Source: SIG636 sp045592105 (GTDB lineage Bacteria > Bacillota > Clostridia > Oscillospirales > CAG-382). Taken from it: a stretch of 58,238 nucleotides of DNA. This document shows, piece by piece, positions 8,090-16,522 of this stretch (its first letter is position 1; the number at the start of each line of letters is the position of its first letter). The stretch lies in the NCBI GenBank assembly GCA_045592105.1, contig JAZNUB010000014.1, positions 1-58,238 of the forward strand, in the 5' to 3' direction. The notes beneath the pieces are model-generated. The model saw nothing but the letters and a program-made list of their open reading frames with translations, did not search any database and was not told the DNA's origin. The position numbers and the translations under genes were made by a program.

Positions 8090-8518
8090 ATGAACGTTTT
8101 AATGTTGTTAAGACCTAAAAAGGATATAGCGTATATATACGAGAACAACACGATACGGCAGGGGCTAACCAAAATGCGCGCTCACGGGTACACGGCAATC
8201 CCCGTTTTGTCTGAGGACGGGCGCTACGTTGGCTCCGTTAGCGAGGGGGATTTCCTTTGGTATCAGATAGATAACGGCTTTGCCGATGAAAAAAGCGGAG
8301 AAAAGCACTATGTGCGCGAAATTATCAGAAAGGATTTCAGCCCTGCCGCGCGTATAAACATTAGTATGGACGAGCTGCTTGACCGTGTGATGCACCAAAA
8401 CTTCGTTTGTATTACAGACGATCTTGGTTCGTTTATCGGGATAGTTACACGGCAAGACATAATAAGGTATTTTACTGACCTGTTGCCAAAAGAGCAGGTA
8501 AGAAGAGAAGATTTATAA
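8090..8518 (+). CDS. CBS domain protein
   Basis: The 142-residue protein consists of two CBS motifs (about 5-60 and 85-138), which normally bind adenine nucleotides as a Bateman module. The first has YTAIPVLSEDGRYVGSVSEGD and the second the matching FIGIVTRQDIIRYF. There is no attached enzyme domain, so it is a stand-alone sensor. ATG 8090 is preceded by AAAGGG; a TTG eight codons earlier lacks a site. Its stop overlaps the convergent HAD gene by six bases. Function beyond nucleotide sensing is not visible. Confidence 0.85.
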   Translation: MNVLMLLRPKKDIAYIYENNTIRQGLTKMRAHGYTAIPVLSEDGRYVGSVSEGDFLWYQIDNGFADEKSGEKHYVREIIRKDFSPAARINISMDELLDRVMHQNFVCITDDLGSFIGIVTRQDIIRYFTDLLPKEQVRREDL

Positions 8519-9184
8519 AAAGCCTTTAATTTCAGAAAGCTTCGTAACTGTATAAGTGGCGGGGCTTTCGGTGCTTATGCCCTTGCGATTGAAAAGGCAG
8601 CTTTGTATTCCAAACTCTGCCGCGCCTTCTATATCTGCGGTTAGCGAATCGCCTATAATCATAACCTCTTCCGCCTTTATGGGTTGAAGCGCATTGATAC
8701 AATGCTCAAAAAATGCTTTTGTGGGCTTTGGTGCGCCAATTTTCTCCGATATGAAAATATGCTTCATATATCCGTAAAGCCCCGCTTTTTTCAGCCGCAG
8801 TATCTGCTGGTTGTAAGCCGCGTTGCTTGCAATGCAAAGCGTGTATTTGCCGTAAAGGTATTCAACAAGCTCTATAGCACCCTCAACGGGGATCGCGCTT
8901 TCGCGCAGGTGTGATAGAAAAAGCTGTTCAAATGCAACACCGTCTGCCGCTATACCCAAGGCTTCAAATATACGCGGCCAACGTATTTTGTAAAGCCCTT
9001 CTCTTGTAAGCAAGCCCTTTTCAATGTCGTGCCACAGCCCGTTGTTGATACGCGTAAAGGTTTCGTAAACGTTTTCGGTATAAACAAGCTTTGTTTCCGT
9101 AAACGCTTCTTTTATGGCTTGCTTTGCGCCTAAATCAAAATCAAGCAGGGTGTTATCCACGTCAAGAAGAATAGCTTTAAGCAT
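8513..9184 (-). CDS. HAD hydrolase, YjjG-like nucleotidase type
   Basis: The 223-residue phosphatase has the HAD motifs: DVDNTLLDFD (nucleophile Asp8, acid Asp10), the serine in CIASNAAYNQ, a lysine in GAPKPTKAFF and the acidic GDSLTADIEGA. The sequence fits the YjjG/YfnB group, which dephosphorylates noncanonical pyrimidine nucleotides, but substrate is not certain. It overlaps the upstream HAD gene by eight bases (9177-9184), so the two are one operon with coupled translation. Two different HAD enzymes side by side suggest related house-cleaning roles. Confidence 0.85.
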   Translation of the reverse strand: MLKAILLDVDNTLLDFDLGAKQAIKEAFTETKLVYTENVYETFTRINNGLWHDIEKGLLTREGLYKIRWPRIFEALGIAADGVAFEQLFLSHLRESAIPVEGAIELVEYLYGKYTLCIASNAAYNQQILRLKKAGLYGYMKHIFISEKIGAPKPTKAFFEHCINALQPIKAEEVMIIGDSLTADIEGAAEFGIQSCLFNRKGISTESPATYTVTKLSEIKGFL

Positions 9185-9866
9185 TTTGTATCACCTCTAA
9201 AACTGCATCAAGCTCCGCAACGGAGCTTATGCGATAATCGGCGGGAACGGCGTTTGGCAGTACGCAATCCGCCGTTAGCACCTCAACGGGTATGTAGCCT
9301 GCCGCGCGTGAGCCCTCAACGTCACACACGGGGTTGTCCCCAACGTAAAGCAAGGTGCTTTCTGGCACACCAAGGCGGCGCGCCATCTCTTTAAACGGTG
9401 CCGCGTTTGGCTTTTGAACGCCAAACTCACCGCAAAGCAGTACCTCGTCAAAGCTATCCCTTAGCTTTAAAAGCCTTAGCTTGCTTGCCTGTACCTCGCC
9501 GTTGCCGTTGGTTATAAGCCCCGTTTTAAATCCACGCGTCCTAAGGCTTTCAAGCACGCTATGCGTAAAGGGGTACGGAACGGCGTGAACGGTGAAAAGC
9601 TTAAGCAGTGTGTTTTGATACAGCTCGTATTCGGGCGGAGTTGAAAACAGCCCGCTTTCACACAGAAAGCCAAAAACCTTGCGCCAACCGTAATAAATAT
9701 GCTTCCTGTCGCCCTCGCACAGAAGGCTTGCCGCTTTTTCCGTGCTTATCCCATCGGCAATATAGCCCTTTAGCATATCGCAAAAATCGCTTGTTAGCGC
9801 GGTAAGCGTGGCATACCTGTCAAACAAAGTATGGTCAAGATCAAAAACAACACCGTTTATCTGCAT
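9177..9866 (-). CDS. HAD family hydrolase
   Basis: The 229-residue HAD phosphatase carries DLDHTLFD (Asp9 and Asp11), the threonine motif LITNGNGEVQ, KPNAAPF and VGDNPVCDVEG. The helical cap between motifs I and II puts it in subfamily IA. No specific substrate can be assigned. It is first in a two-gene minus-strand operon behind a TTGACG-17-TATCAT promoter and an AGGTGA ribosome site. Confidence 0.84.
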   Translation of the reverse strand: MQINGVVFDLDHTLFDRYATLTALTSDFCDMLKGYIADGISTEKAASLLCEGDRKHIYYGWRKVFGFLCESGLFSTPPEYELYQNTLLKLFTVHAVPYPFTHSVLESLRTRGFKTGLITNGNGEVQASKLRLLKLRDSFDEVLLCGEFGVQKPNAAPFKEMARRLGVPESTLLYVGDNPVCDVEGSRAAGYIPVEVLTADCVLPNAVPADYRISSVAELDAVLEVIQNA

Positions 9867-9883
9867 ATCATCACCTCAAGGCA

Positions 9884-9912
9884 ATGATAGCACAAAACGC
9901 ACCTACCGTCAA
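9884..9912 (-). promoter_or_regulatory. Promoter of the HAD pair
   Basis: On the minus strand TTGACG (9907-9912) and TATCAT (9884-9889) are 17 bases apart, 18 bases before the start codon. Confidence 0.7.
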
Positions 9913-9939
9913 TTATAAAAATATATGGAGCTTTAGTTT

Positions 9940-10857
9940 ATGAAAAAATATCAGCTTGTATCCTTTGGTGAAGCGCTTATAGATTTTACCCCCACAAGTG
10001 ATGGGGCGTATTTCCCAAATCCCGGCGGCGCACCCTTTAACCTTGCCGTATGCACCGCAAAATACGGCTGTAAAACAGCCTTTTTAGGAAAGCTTGGCAA
10101 GGATGCCTTCGGCACTCTTTTGCTAAACACGGCTAAAAAACACGGCGTTGCCACAGAGGGGGTAGTGCTTGATGCCGAGCGCGTTACAACCCACGCCTTT
10201 TTAACTCTAAACAGCGATGGGGAAAGGGATTTTGTGTTCTGCCGTAAGCACGGCGCGGATGCCGCCATAAAGAGGGAGGAGCTGAACGAGGAGCTTATAA
10301 AAAGCACCGAGGTTTTCCATTTTGGCGGCTTGTCGCTAACCGATGCGCCTTTGGCAAACACCTGCCGCTATGCGGTGGAGCTTGCAAAAAAGGCGGGCGC
10401 CACCATAAGCTTTGACCCAAACTACCGTGCGATGCTTTGGGAAAGCGAGGAGGCGTTTTGTAACAGAGTTTCCGCGCTGCTTCCTTTGGTGGATATACTA
10501 AAGGTTTCCGAGGAGGAGGCTGCTTTGCTAACGGGCGAGGAGGATATGGATAAAGCGCTAATCGCGCTGTCAGGCGTTCCCACCGTGCTGATAACGCTGG
10601 GTAAGAACGGAGCCTTGTGCTGTGTGCGCGGTGAAAGCTATGCCGTTAGCGGCTACAAAGCAGAAACGGTTGATACAACGGGTGCGGGCGATATATTTTT
10701 CGGCACCTTCCTTGCACAGATGCTGGAAAGCGGTACGGCGTTTAAGGAGCTATCGCCGTCTGAAGCCGTAAGCTATTGTGATAAAGCCTGCCGTTATGCC
10801 GCAAAAAGCACCGAAATATACGGTGCCATTCCATCTATACCTAACTTTTCTTTGTGA
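9940..10857 (+). CDS. PfkB family sugar kinase (fructokinase-like)
   Basis: The 305-residue kinase has the ribokinase/PfkB signatures. The N-terminal GEALIDFTP and GGAPFNLAV form the sugar site. The C-terminal DTTGAGDIFFGTF contains the catalytic base Asp251 and the anion hole. GGAPFNLA with FGEALIDF is typical of bacterial fructokinases that make fructose 6-phosphate, so this is the best guess. ATG 9940 follows GGAGC. It precedes nagB, which has its own promoter, and both feed fructose 6-phosphate into glycolysis. Confidence 0.85.
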   Translation: MKKYQLVSFGEALIDFTPTSDGAYFPNPGGAPFNLAVCTAKYGCKTAFLGKLGKDAFGTLLLNTAKKHGVATEGVVLDAERVTTHAFLTLNSDGERDFVFCRKHGADAAIKREELNEELIKSTEVFHFGGLSLTDAPLANTCRYAVELAKKAGATISFDPNYRAMLWESEEAFCNRVSALLPLVDILKVSEEEAALLTGEEDMDKALIALSGVPTVLITLGKNGALCCVRGESYAVSGYKAETVDTTGAGDIFFGTFLAQMLESGTAFKELSPSEAVSYCDKACRYAAKSTEIYGAIPSIPNFSL

Positions 10858-10872
10858 AAACCATTAAAATGC

Positions 10873-10901
10873 TTGACATAAGCGGTTGTTTGGTTTAAAA
10901 T
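10873..10901 (+). promoter_or_regulatory. nagB promoter
   Basis: TTGACA (10873-10878) and TAAAAT (10896-10901) are 17 bases apart, 35 bases before the nagB ATG. No obvious operator palindrome is seen. Confidence 0.75.
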
Positions 10902-10936
10902 GTACGCGAGTACGAATTATATTTGGAGGTTTTACG

Positions 10937-11665
10937 ATGTTAAAAGTAATAGTTTGTGACAATTATGAGCAAATGAGCGAAGAAGGCGCAAAGGTTATAG
11001 CAGAGCAGCTTAAATCCAAGCCCGATTCTATCCTTGGCCTTGCAACGGGCAGCACCCCCGTTGGTATGTATCAGTGTCTTCAGAAGATGAACAAGGCCGG
11101 CGAAATTAGTTTTAAGGACGTTACCAGCTATAATTTGGATGAGTATTATCCTCTTGCTCCCACCCACGATCAGAGCTACAGATATTTTATGAACCACAAT
11201 CTTTTTGATCACGTGGATATAGATAAGGCAAGAACTCACGTTCCTAACGGTCTTGCAAAGAACCCCGCTGAGGAAGGTAAGGCTTATGATGCGGCTGTTG
11301 CGGCAGCAGGCGGTATTGATATCCAGGTTCTCGGCCTTGGCCAGAACGGCCATATCGGCTTTAACGAACCCGAAGAGGAGCTTTATGCAGGCACCCATCT
11401 TACCGACCTTACCGATAACACTATCGAAGCAAACGCACGCTTCTTTGCTTCCAAGGATGATGTTCCTACACAGGCAATAACTATGGGTCTTGCTACCATT
11501 ATGCAGGCTAAGAAGATACTTGTTCTTGCAAGCGGTGCTAACAAGCACGCAGTTGTAAGCAAGATGGTTAGCGATGATAGGATTACCACTCAGGTTCCTT
11601 GTACGGTTCTTAAGGCTCATAAGGACGTTATTCTTATCTGCGATAAGGCGGCATACAACGGCTAA
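10937..11665 (+). CDS. nagB: Glucosamine-6-phosphate deaminase
   Basis: The 242-residue enzyme converts glucosamine 6-phosphate to fructose 6-phosphate and ammonia. The phosphate loop LATGSTPVGMYQ, the NLDEYYPL motif with the catalytic aspartate and the GLGQNGHIGFNEP active-site loop with its histidine are all present. The Asn before GHI replaces the Asp of the E. coli enzyme. The start is ATG 10937 behind GGAGG; an upstream in-frame extension has no site. The length equals the short Firmicutes-type NagB. It has its own promoter and terminator. No nagA or amino-sugar regulator is in the window. Confidence 0.93.
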   Translation: MLKVIVCDNYEQMSEEGAKVIAEQLKSKPDSILGLATGSTPVGMYQCLQKMNKAGEISFKDVTSYNLDEYYPLAPTHDQSYRYFMNHNLFDHVDIDKARTHVPNGLAKNPAEEGKAYDAAVAAAGGIDIQVLGLGQNGHIGFNEPEEELYAGTHLTDLTDNTIEANARFFASKDDVPTQAITMGLATIMQAKKILVLASGANKHAVVSKMVSDDRITTQVPCTVLKAHKDVILICDKAAYNG

Positions 11666-11690
11666 GCGTTAAAAAACAAGCTTAAATTTA

Positions 11691-11727
11691 GTGGGTGCGA
11701 AAACAAAAGGCTTTTGCACCCGCTTTT
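11691..11727 (+). terminator. nagB terminator
   Basis: GTGGGTGC (11691-11698) pairs with GCACCCGC with an A-rich/T-rich inner part that extends the stem, followed by CTTTTT. Confidence 0.75.
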
Positions 11728-11826
11728 TAAATCGAAATGTTTTAAAAAACTAATGCATTTTTAATCTCCGTGTGTAAAATAGCTAATAAGGGATACTGAT
11801 TGTTGGTATTGAAAAGGAGTGGAAAT

Positions 11827-12894
11827 ATGCTTAAAAAATTAGCTTTTATACTTATACTTCCCATAGTGCTTGCGGCGTTTATACCGTGTGCCGCCGCACC
11901 AACGCCTATCGTTCCGCGTGTATACAGAACGGAGATGGTGGCATCGGTTGCCTACCATAACGGTGAAAAGTATATTGCGCTGGACGTTAGTATTACAGAC
12001 ATAACAGAGCCTATGGGTCTTCTGGGGATAGAGTTTAACGTGCTGTTTGACGGTGATAAGCTGGATCCGCTTTGGAAAACGGATGCAGAGCTTAACGGCA
12101 ACGGTGTAACCTATAATCCACAAACTCCGCCGCAAATGGTAACAAGTTGGCCCACCTATCCGTTCTCGTTTATGGGGAACAGCTTTGATATTTTTGCTGT
12201 CGAGGGGCTTTGCAAAGCCTATGAAAAAACAGGCAAGGGCGTGCTTAACGTTAATCTCATAACTAATATAGATGTGTATGAGTTTGGCTCGTTTGCCGAT
12301 GGTGAGCTTTCCATTCGCTTGTACTTCACGCCGATAGGCGGTTTTAAGGCAGGGGAGGTATACAGCTTTGCCATAGACGGGCAGTATGACGAGCCGGTTA
12401 AGCAATATGTAACAACGGCAGGCGTTAGCAACACAAAGCCTATGCCCAGTGTGGCGTACGGCTATGGTGATACCGCTTCTTATACGGCTACTTGGGCTGA
12501 TTGCGGAGCTTTTGATTTAGCGCAAACCGAGGCTGATATAGTTGCGGATGGCACCAAGGGCATCCTTTGGGTGGACGGTAAATATACCGCAAACGCGCTT
12601 AAAAGCTGCTTTAAGGGAAGCGTTCAGATATTGAACGCGCAAGGAGCAGCCGTTACTAACAACGATATGGTTGGCATGGGCTATAAGGCAAAAACAAGCG
12701 AGGGTACGCTTACTGTTGCAATGAGGGGCGACATTAATTGTGACGGTTTCGTTTCCAGCTTGGATTATGCGGTGCTAAAGAGCGCACTTGTTGGAGAAAC
12801 CCAGCTTAGCGAGCTTCAAAGCAAAATTGCGGACATTAGCGGAGAGGGTATGGTTACTACTACTGATGCCGCATGGTTTAAGAGGCTGTTCTAA
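11827..12894 (+). CDS. Secreted protein, cohesin-like domain plus dockerin
   Basis: The 355-residue protein has a signal peptide (KKLAFILILPIVLAAFIPCAAA). A beta-rich domain (about 35-200) follows, with the cohesin/CBM-like pattern of a long N-terminal strand, LGIEFNVLFDGDKL and a late YSFAIDG. The C-terminus (about 300-355) is a dockerin-like pair of calcium loops, DINCDGFVSSLDY and a weaker DISGEGMVTTTDA. The second loop keeps fewer acidic residues. The N-terminal domain resembles the start of the 1919-residue surface protein at 52174. ATG 11827 follows AAAGGAG with seven bases spacing. The function is probably structural or adhesive; no enzyme motif is seen. Confidence 0.75.
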   Translation: MLKKLAFILILPIVLAAFIPCAAAPTPIVPRVYRTEMVASVAYHNGEKYIALDVSITDITEPMGLLGIEFNVLFDGDKLDPLWKTDAELNGNGVTYNPQTPPQMVTSWPTYPFSFMGNSFDIFAVEGLCKAYEKTGKGVLNVNLITNIDVYEFGSFADGELSIRLYFTPIGGFKAGEVYSFAIDGQYDEPVKQYVTTAGVSNTKPMPSVAYGYGDTASYTATWADCGAFDLAQTEADIVADGTKGILWVDGKYTANALKSCFKGSVQILNAQGAAVTNNDMVGMGYKAKTSEGTLTVAMRGDINCDGFVSSLDYAVLKSALVGETQLSELQSKIADISGEGMVTTTDAAWFKRLF

Positions 12895-12914
12895 ACTTAT
12901 CATATTAAGCTAAT

Positions 12915-13097
12915 GGGATGTAAAAAAAGGCCGGACCGCAAGAAAACCATATACATATTGCACAATGAAGTTAATCGTGGCGAAAGCCACGATTAACCTT
13001 TAATGATATATTTTCTTGCTACGAACGAACTTCACTTCGCAGTACGTCGGTACAGCTTCAGTTCAGTTCGCCCGTTCCAACCATTTTTTTCTATCCC
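12915..13097 (-). ncRNA. Candidate structured RNA/repeat element, copy A
   Basis: The 183-bp element is bounded by GGGAT and ATCCC with adjoining A7 and T7 tracts that pair as a closing stem. Read on the minus strand it contains a GA-loop hairpin (13026-13070). There is also an arm closed by GCAAGAAAA against TTTTCTTGC (13011-13019, 12938-12946). It is capped by a perfect 12-bp hairpin (12970-12997). A related copy lies at 24497-24678. Comparison with that copy and the one near 58161 shows compensatory changes in the stems. Orientation is inferred from GA rather than TC internal loops. It lies just beyond the terminator of the minus-strand CoA-ligase gene. A MITE is the main alternative. Confidence 0.6.
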
Positions 13098-13105
13098 ATA
13101 CAAAG

Positions 13106-13145
13106 CGGGCTGTTTCAAATGCCAAAGAGCATTTGAAACAGCCCG
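13106..13145. terminator. Terminator hairpin, 17-bp perfect stem
   Basis: CGGGCTGTTTCAAATGC (13106-13122) and its exact complement (13129-13145) lie between two convergent genes. It can end the minus-strand CoA-ligase transcript, and it separates that gene from copy A of the structured element. Confidence 0.8.
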
Positions 13146-13156
13146 TTAGTTGTTCT

Positions 13157-14851
13157 TTATTGTAGCTTTTGCTTTTCCTCTTCTTCTTTTTCAAGCACCG
13201 TGTAGGCTATCTTGCCAACGCCTGTTTTAGGAAGCTCTGCCCTAAATTCAATATCGCAAGGCATAGCGTATTTTGCAATATGCTTTTTGCAATGCTCCAT
13301 TATATCCGCCTTTAATTCGTCGCTTGCCGTAACGCCGCTTTTAAGCACGGCAAAGGCTTTAACCTTCTGCATTTTATACGTGTCCTTAACGCCTATAACA
13401 CAGCTCATCTGTACGGCAGGGTGTGCATCTATAACGTTCTCCAGCCTGCTGGGATACACGTTGTATCCGCTTGTAATGATCATGCGCTTTATGCGCTGAC
13501 GGAAGTAAATAAAGCCTTCCTCGTCCATAAGTCCCAAGTCTCCCGTGTGCAACCACACACAACCGTCAGAGTGCGTTTGAAGTGCTTTTGCATTTTCCTC
13601 CTCGTGCCCTATATACCCAAGCATAACCGAAGGGCCTTTAAGGCATATCTCCCCCTCTGTACCGTAAGGCACCTCGTCCGTAGTGCCAACGGCGCAAATT
13701 TTATAGTAGGTGTCGGGGTAGGGGTATCCTATGCTACCCTCACGCTCCGTATGGAACGGTGTTAAACAGCTTGCCGTAACGCATTCCGTAGTGCCGTAGC
13801 CCTCGCGGATTTTAACGTTTGCACCGTGCTCTGTAAGGAAAGCATCCATCTTCTTTTTCAACTCAACGGAAAGGCTGTCCCCTCCCGAAAAAACGCCCAT
13901 CAAACAGTCAAGCTTAACGCCGTTTAGGCTTTCTATCCGCGTTAAAGCCTCAAACAACGTGGGCACGCCCGCAATGTAGTTGGGGCGGTTTTTCTTTATA
14001 AGCTGTGCATACTCCTTGGGGTTGAATTTGGGTACAAGAACGGCACTGCCGCCCGCCACCATCATCGTGTGTATGCAAACTCCAAGCCCGAAGCCGTGAA
14101 ACATAGGCATAGCCGCAAGCATTACGGTGCCTTGTATAGGTCTTCCGCACATAGCGGCGGTTTGCAATGCAAGTGCGTTAAAATTAAGGTTGGAAAGCCT
14201 TATTCCCTTGGTAACGCCCGTTGTACCGCCCGAAAACAGAACCACCGCGGTATCGTTTGCGCCGCTTTTGTGTGAAGCCGCGTTTACCGCCTTGCCTGCC
14301 TTTAAAAAGTTCTTCCACAGTAAAGCGCTTTCGGGTATCCTGCTTTTGTATTTTCTTCCTGTCGTTAGCTTAAAGGCAATCGCCTTAACAGCACCAAGCC
14401 CATCCGAAGCAGAGGTTACGATAAGCCTTTTAAGCCCTTTCACAGCGTTGAATTTATGAGCAAATTGGTCCAGCGTTACAGCGTAGGTACAGCTTGCCTC
14501 CGCCACCATTGAAACAATCTCCTGCTCAGCAGAAAGCGGATGTATCATACAGGCAACAGCCCCAAGCATATTAAGCGCGTAAAGGCAATAAACGGTTTGG
14601 GGCAGATTGGGTAAGCATAAAACAACGCTGTCCCCACGTTTAACGCCTACCGCCGTAAAAGCGCGGGCTGTTTGCCGGATGTTAAAAGCCAGCGTTTTGT
14701 AATCCGTGCGCTTGCCCATAAAATAAAGCGCGGTTTCGTTCGGAAGCTCTGCGGCGGTATTAAGCACGCTGTCGCACATAGAGCCCGTAGGGTAATCTAA
14801 ATTAAACGGAACGTTTCCGTAGTGATCAAGCCAGGGTGCAGCCTTGTTCAT
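13157..14851 (-). CDS. Acyl-CoA synthetase (AMP-forming, FadD-like)
   Basis: The 564-residue enzyme is an adenylate-forming ligase that activates a carboxylic acid as acyl-AMP and then acyl-CoA. The P-loop-like LFSGGTTGVTKG (about 207-218), the A5 motif REGYGTTE, the A7 HTGDLG, the hinge GYNVYPSRLE and the final lysine in GVGKIAY are all present. The N-terminus has no signal, so it is cytoplasmic or membrane-peripheral. Chain length cannot be read; similarity is to long-chain and phenylacetate-type ligases. It stands alone behind a TTGACA-17-TATCAT promoter and ahead of a strong terminator and structured element. Confidence 0.86.
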   Translation of the reverse strand: MNKAAPWLDHYGNVPFNLDYPTGSMCDSVLNTAAELPNETALYFMGKRTDYKTLAFNIRQTARAFTAVGVKRGDSVVLCLPNLPQTVYCLYALNMLGAVACMIHPLSAEQEIVSMVAEASCTYAVTLDQFAHKFNAVKGLKRLIVTSASDGLGAVKAIAFKLTTGRKYKSRIPESALLWKNFLKAGKAVNAASHKSGANDTAVVLFSGGTTGVTKGIRLSNLNFNALALQTAAMCGRPIQGTVMLAAMPMFHGFGLGVCIHTMMVAGGSAVLVPKFNPKEYAQLIKKNRPNYIAGVPTLFEALTRIESLNGVKLDCLMGVFSGGDSLSVELKKKMDAFLTEHGANVKIREGYGTTECVTASCLTPFHTEREGSIGYPYPDTYYKICAVGTTDEVPYGTEGEICLKGPSVMLGYIGHEEENAKALQTHSDGCVWLHTGDLGLMDEEGFIYFRQRIKRMIITSGYNVYPSRLENVIDAHPAVQMSCVIGVKDTYKMQKVKAFAVLKSGVTASDELKADIMEHCKKHIAKYAMPCDIEFRAELPKTGVGKIAYTVLEKEEEEKQKLQ

Positions 14852-14880
14852 AAAGCCCTCCGTTAATAAAAGCTAAACGT

Positions 14881-14909
14881 ATGATACCAAATAAAGCGTA
14901 ATTTGTCAA
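14881..14909 (-). promoter_or_regulatory. Promoter of the acyl-CoA synthetase
   Basis: On the minus strand TTGACA (14904-14909) and TATCAT (14881-14886) are 17 bases apart, 30 bases before the start codon. Confidence 0.8.
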
Positions 14910-15023
14910 TGCGAAGGCACTACATAATAGAATATCCAAGCCAAAAACAGCCAATTAGTTGCGCTTCGTTAAAATGCACAAAACACCCCTTGCAATTTGT
15001 TCAAACACACGGCAAAATGCCAC

Positions 15024-15052
15024 TTGTAAAAATCGGGCGCAAATTATATAAT
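15024..15052 (+). promoter_or_regulatory. asnS promoter
   Basis: TTGTAA (15024-15029) and TATAAT (15047-15052) are 17 bases apart, 36 bases before the asnS ATG. No T-box leader is visible between them. Confidence 0.7.
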
Positions 15053-15087
15053 TATATGTATATTTATAGGACACATAGGAGGTTTTT

Positions 15088-16494
15088 ATGGCAATCAGAA
15101 AACAGCTTACCCCTGTCAAAGCGCTTTACGCCGCACCTGCCGATTTTGAAGGCAAAACAATTACTGTTGGCGGCTGGATAAAGAATATGCGCTGCTCCAA
15201 TATGTTTGGGTTTATTTCCCTTAATGACGGTACCTGCTTTGCAAACCTTCAAGTTGTTATTGAAGAAAATATTCTGAATAATTATAAAGAGATATCTATG
15301 CAAAACACAGGTGCTTCTTTAGTAATAACAGGCACCTTTGTGCTAACGCCTGAGGCAAAGCAGCCCTTTGAGCTGAAGGCTCAAACCGTTCAGGTGGAGG
15401 GGATGTCCACGCCCGATTATCCGTTGCAAAATAAAAAGCACGGGTTGGACTTTTTGAGGTCTATCGCGCATCTTCGTCCGCGTGCTAACACCTTTAACGC
15501 GGTATTTAGGGTGCGTTCCGTTGCGGCACAGGCTTTGCACAGCTTCTTTGCTGAAAACGGGTTCGTGTACGTAAACACTCCCATCATCACCACGAGTGAC
15601 TGTGAGGGTGCGGGCGAGATGTTCCGTGTAACCACCTTAGATATGGACAAGCCTCCGAGAAATGAGGATGGCAGCGTTGATTACACCAAGGATTTCTTTG
15701 GTAAAAGCGCAAACCTTACGGTTAGCGGTCAGCTTGATGTAGAGTGCTTTGCTCTTGCATATTCCAAGGTATATACCTTTGGGCCTACCTTCCGTGCAGA
15801 AAATTCCAATACGCCCCGCCACGCGGCAGAGTTTTGGATGATAGAGCCGGAAATGGCATTTGCAGACCTTGAGGATTATATGGACACCGCAGAGGCTATG
15901 ATTAAATACGTTATAGCGGACGTGCTTGAGAAATGCCCTGATGAGATAGACTTTTTCAATAAATTTATAGATAAAACGCTTAAAGAAAGGCTTACAGCAA
16001 TAGTAGGCTCTGATTTCGGCAGAGTTAGCTATACCGAGGCCGTTAAGCTTTTGAAGGACAGCGGCGTTAAATTTGAATATCCTGTAGAGTGGGGATGTGA
16101 CCTGCAAACGGAGCATGAGCGTTACCTTACCGAAAAGGTATACGGCAAGCCCGTGTTTGTAACCGATTACCCCAAGGATATAAAGGCGTTTTATATGCGT
16201 CTTAACGACGACGGTAAGACCGTTGCGGCGGCAGATATGCTTGTTCCCGGCGTTGGCGAGCTTATTGGCGGCTCTCAAAGGGAAGAAAGGCTTGATCTGC
16301 TTACAGCGCGCATAGCCGAGATGGGGCTTGATGAGAAGGACTATTGGTGGTATCTTGAGCTTAGAAAGTTCGGCGGTGTGCGCCATGCGGGCTACGGCTT
16401 GGGCTTTGAAAGGCTTATAATGTATATCACGGGTATGTCCAACATTCGTGACGTTGAGGCGTTCCCCAGAACAACCGGCAGCGCGGAGTTCTAA
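15088..16494 (+). CDS. asnS: Asparaginyl-tRNA synthetase
   Basis: The 468-residue class IIb synthetase charges tRNA-Asn. It has an N-terminal OB-fold anticodon domain (about 20-120, GGWIKNMRCSNMFGF), class II motif 2 around FRAENSNTPRHAAEFWMIEPE and motif 3 GYGLGFERLIMYITG at the C-terminus. The NTPRHAAEFW signature separates AsnRS from AspRS. Length fits the family. AGGAGG precedes the ATG. An aminotransferase gene follows 28 bases after the stop with a shared terminator, so the two are probably one transcript. Confidence 0.95.
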   Translation: MAIRKQLTPVKALYAAPADFEGKTITVGGWIKNMRCSNMFGFISLNDGTCFANLQVVIEENILNNYKEISMQNTGASLVITGTFVLTPEAKQPFELKAQTVQVEGMSTPDYPLQNKKHGLDFLRSIAHLRPRANTFNAVFRVRSVAAQALHSFFAENGFVYVNTPIITTSDCEGAGEMFRVTTLDMDKPPRNEDGSVDYTKDFFGKSANLTVSGQLDVECFALAYSKVYTFGPTFRAENSNTPRHAAEFWMIEPEMAFADLEDYMDTAEAMIKYVIADVLEKCPDEIDFFNKFIDKTLKERLTAIVGSDFGRVSYTEAVKLLKDSGVKFEYPVEWGCDLQTEHERYLTEKVYGKPVFVTDYPKDIKAFYMRLNDDGKTVAAADMLVPGVGELIGGSQREERLDLLTARIAEMGLDEKDYWWYLELRKFGGVRHAGYGLGFERLIMYITGMSNIRDVEAFPRTTGSAEF

Positions 16495-16522
16495 ATTTTT
16501 TCACAGCAGAAAGGCAATTGAT

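Noticed and set aside
15053..15087. Possible T-box leader before asnS
   Set aside because: Only about 30 bases lie between the promoter and the ATG, too few for a T-box, and no T-box sequence is seen.
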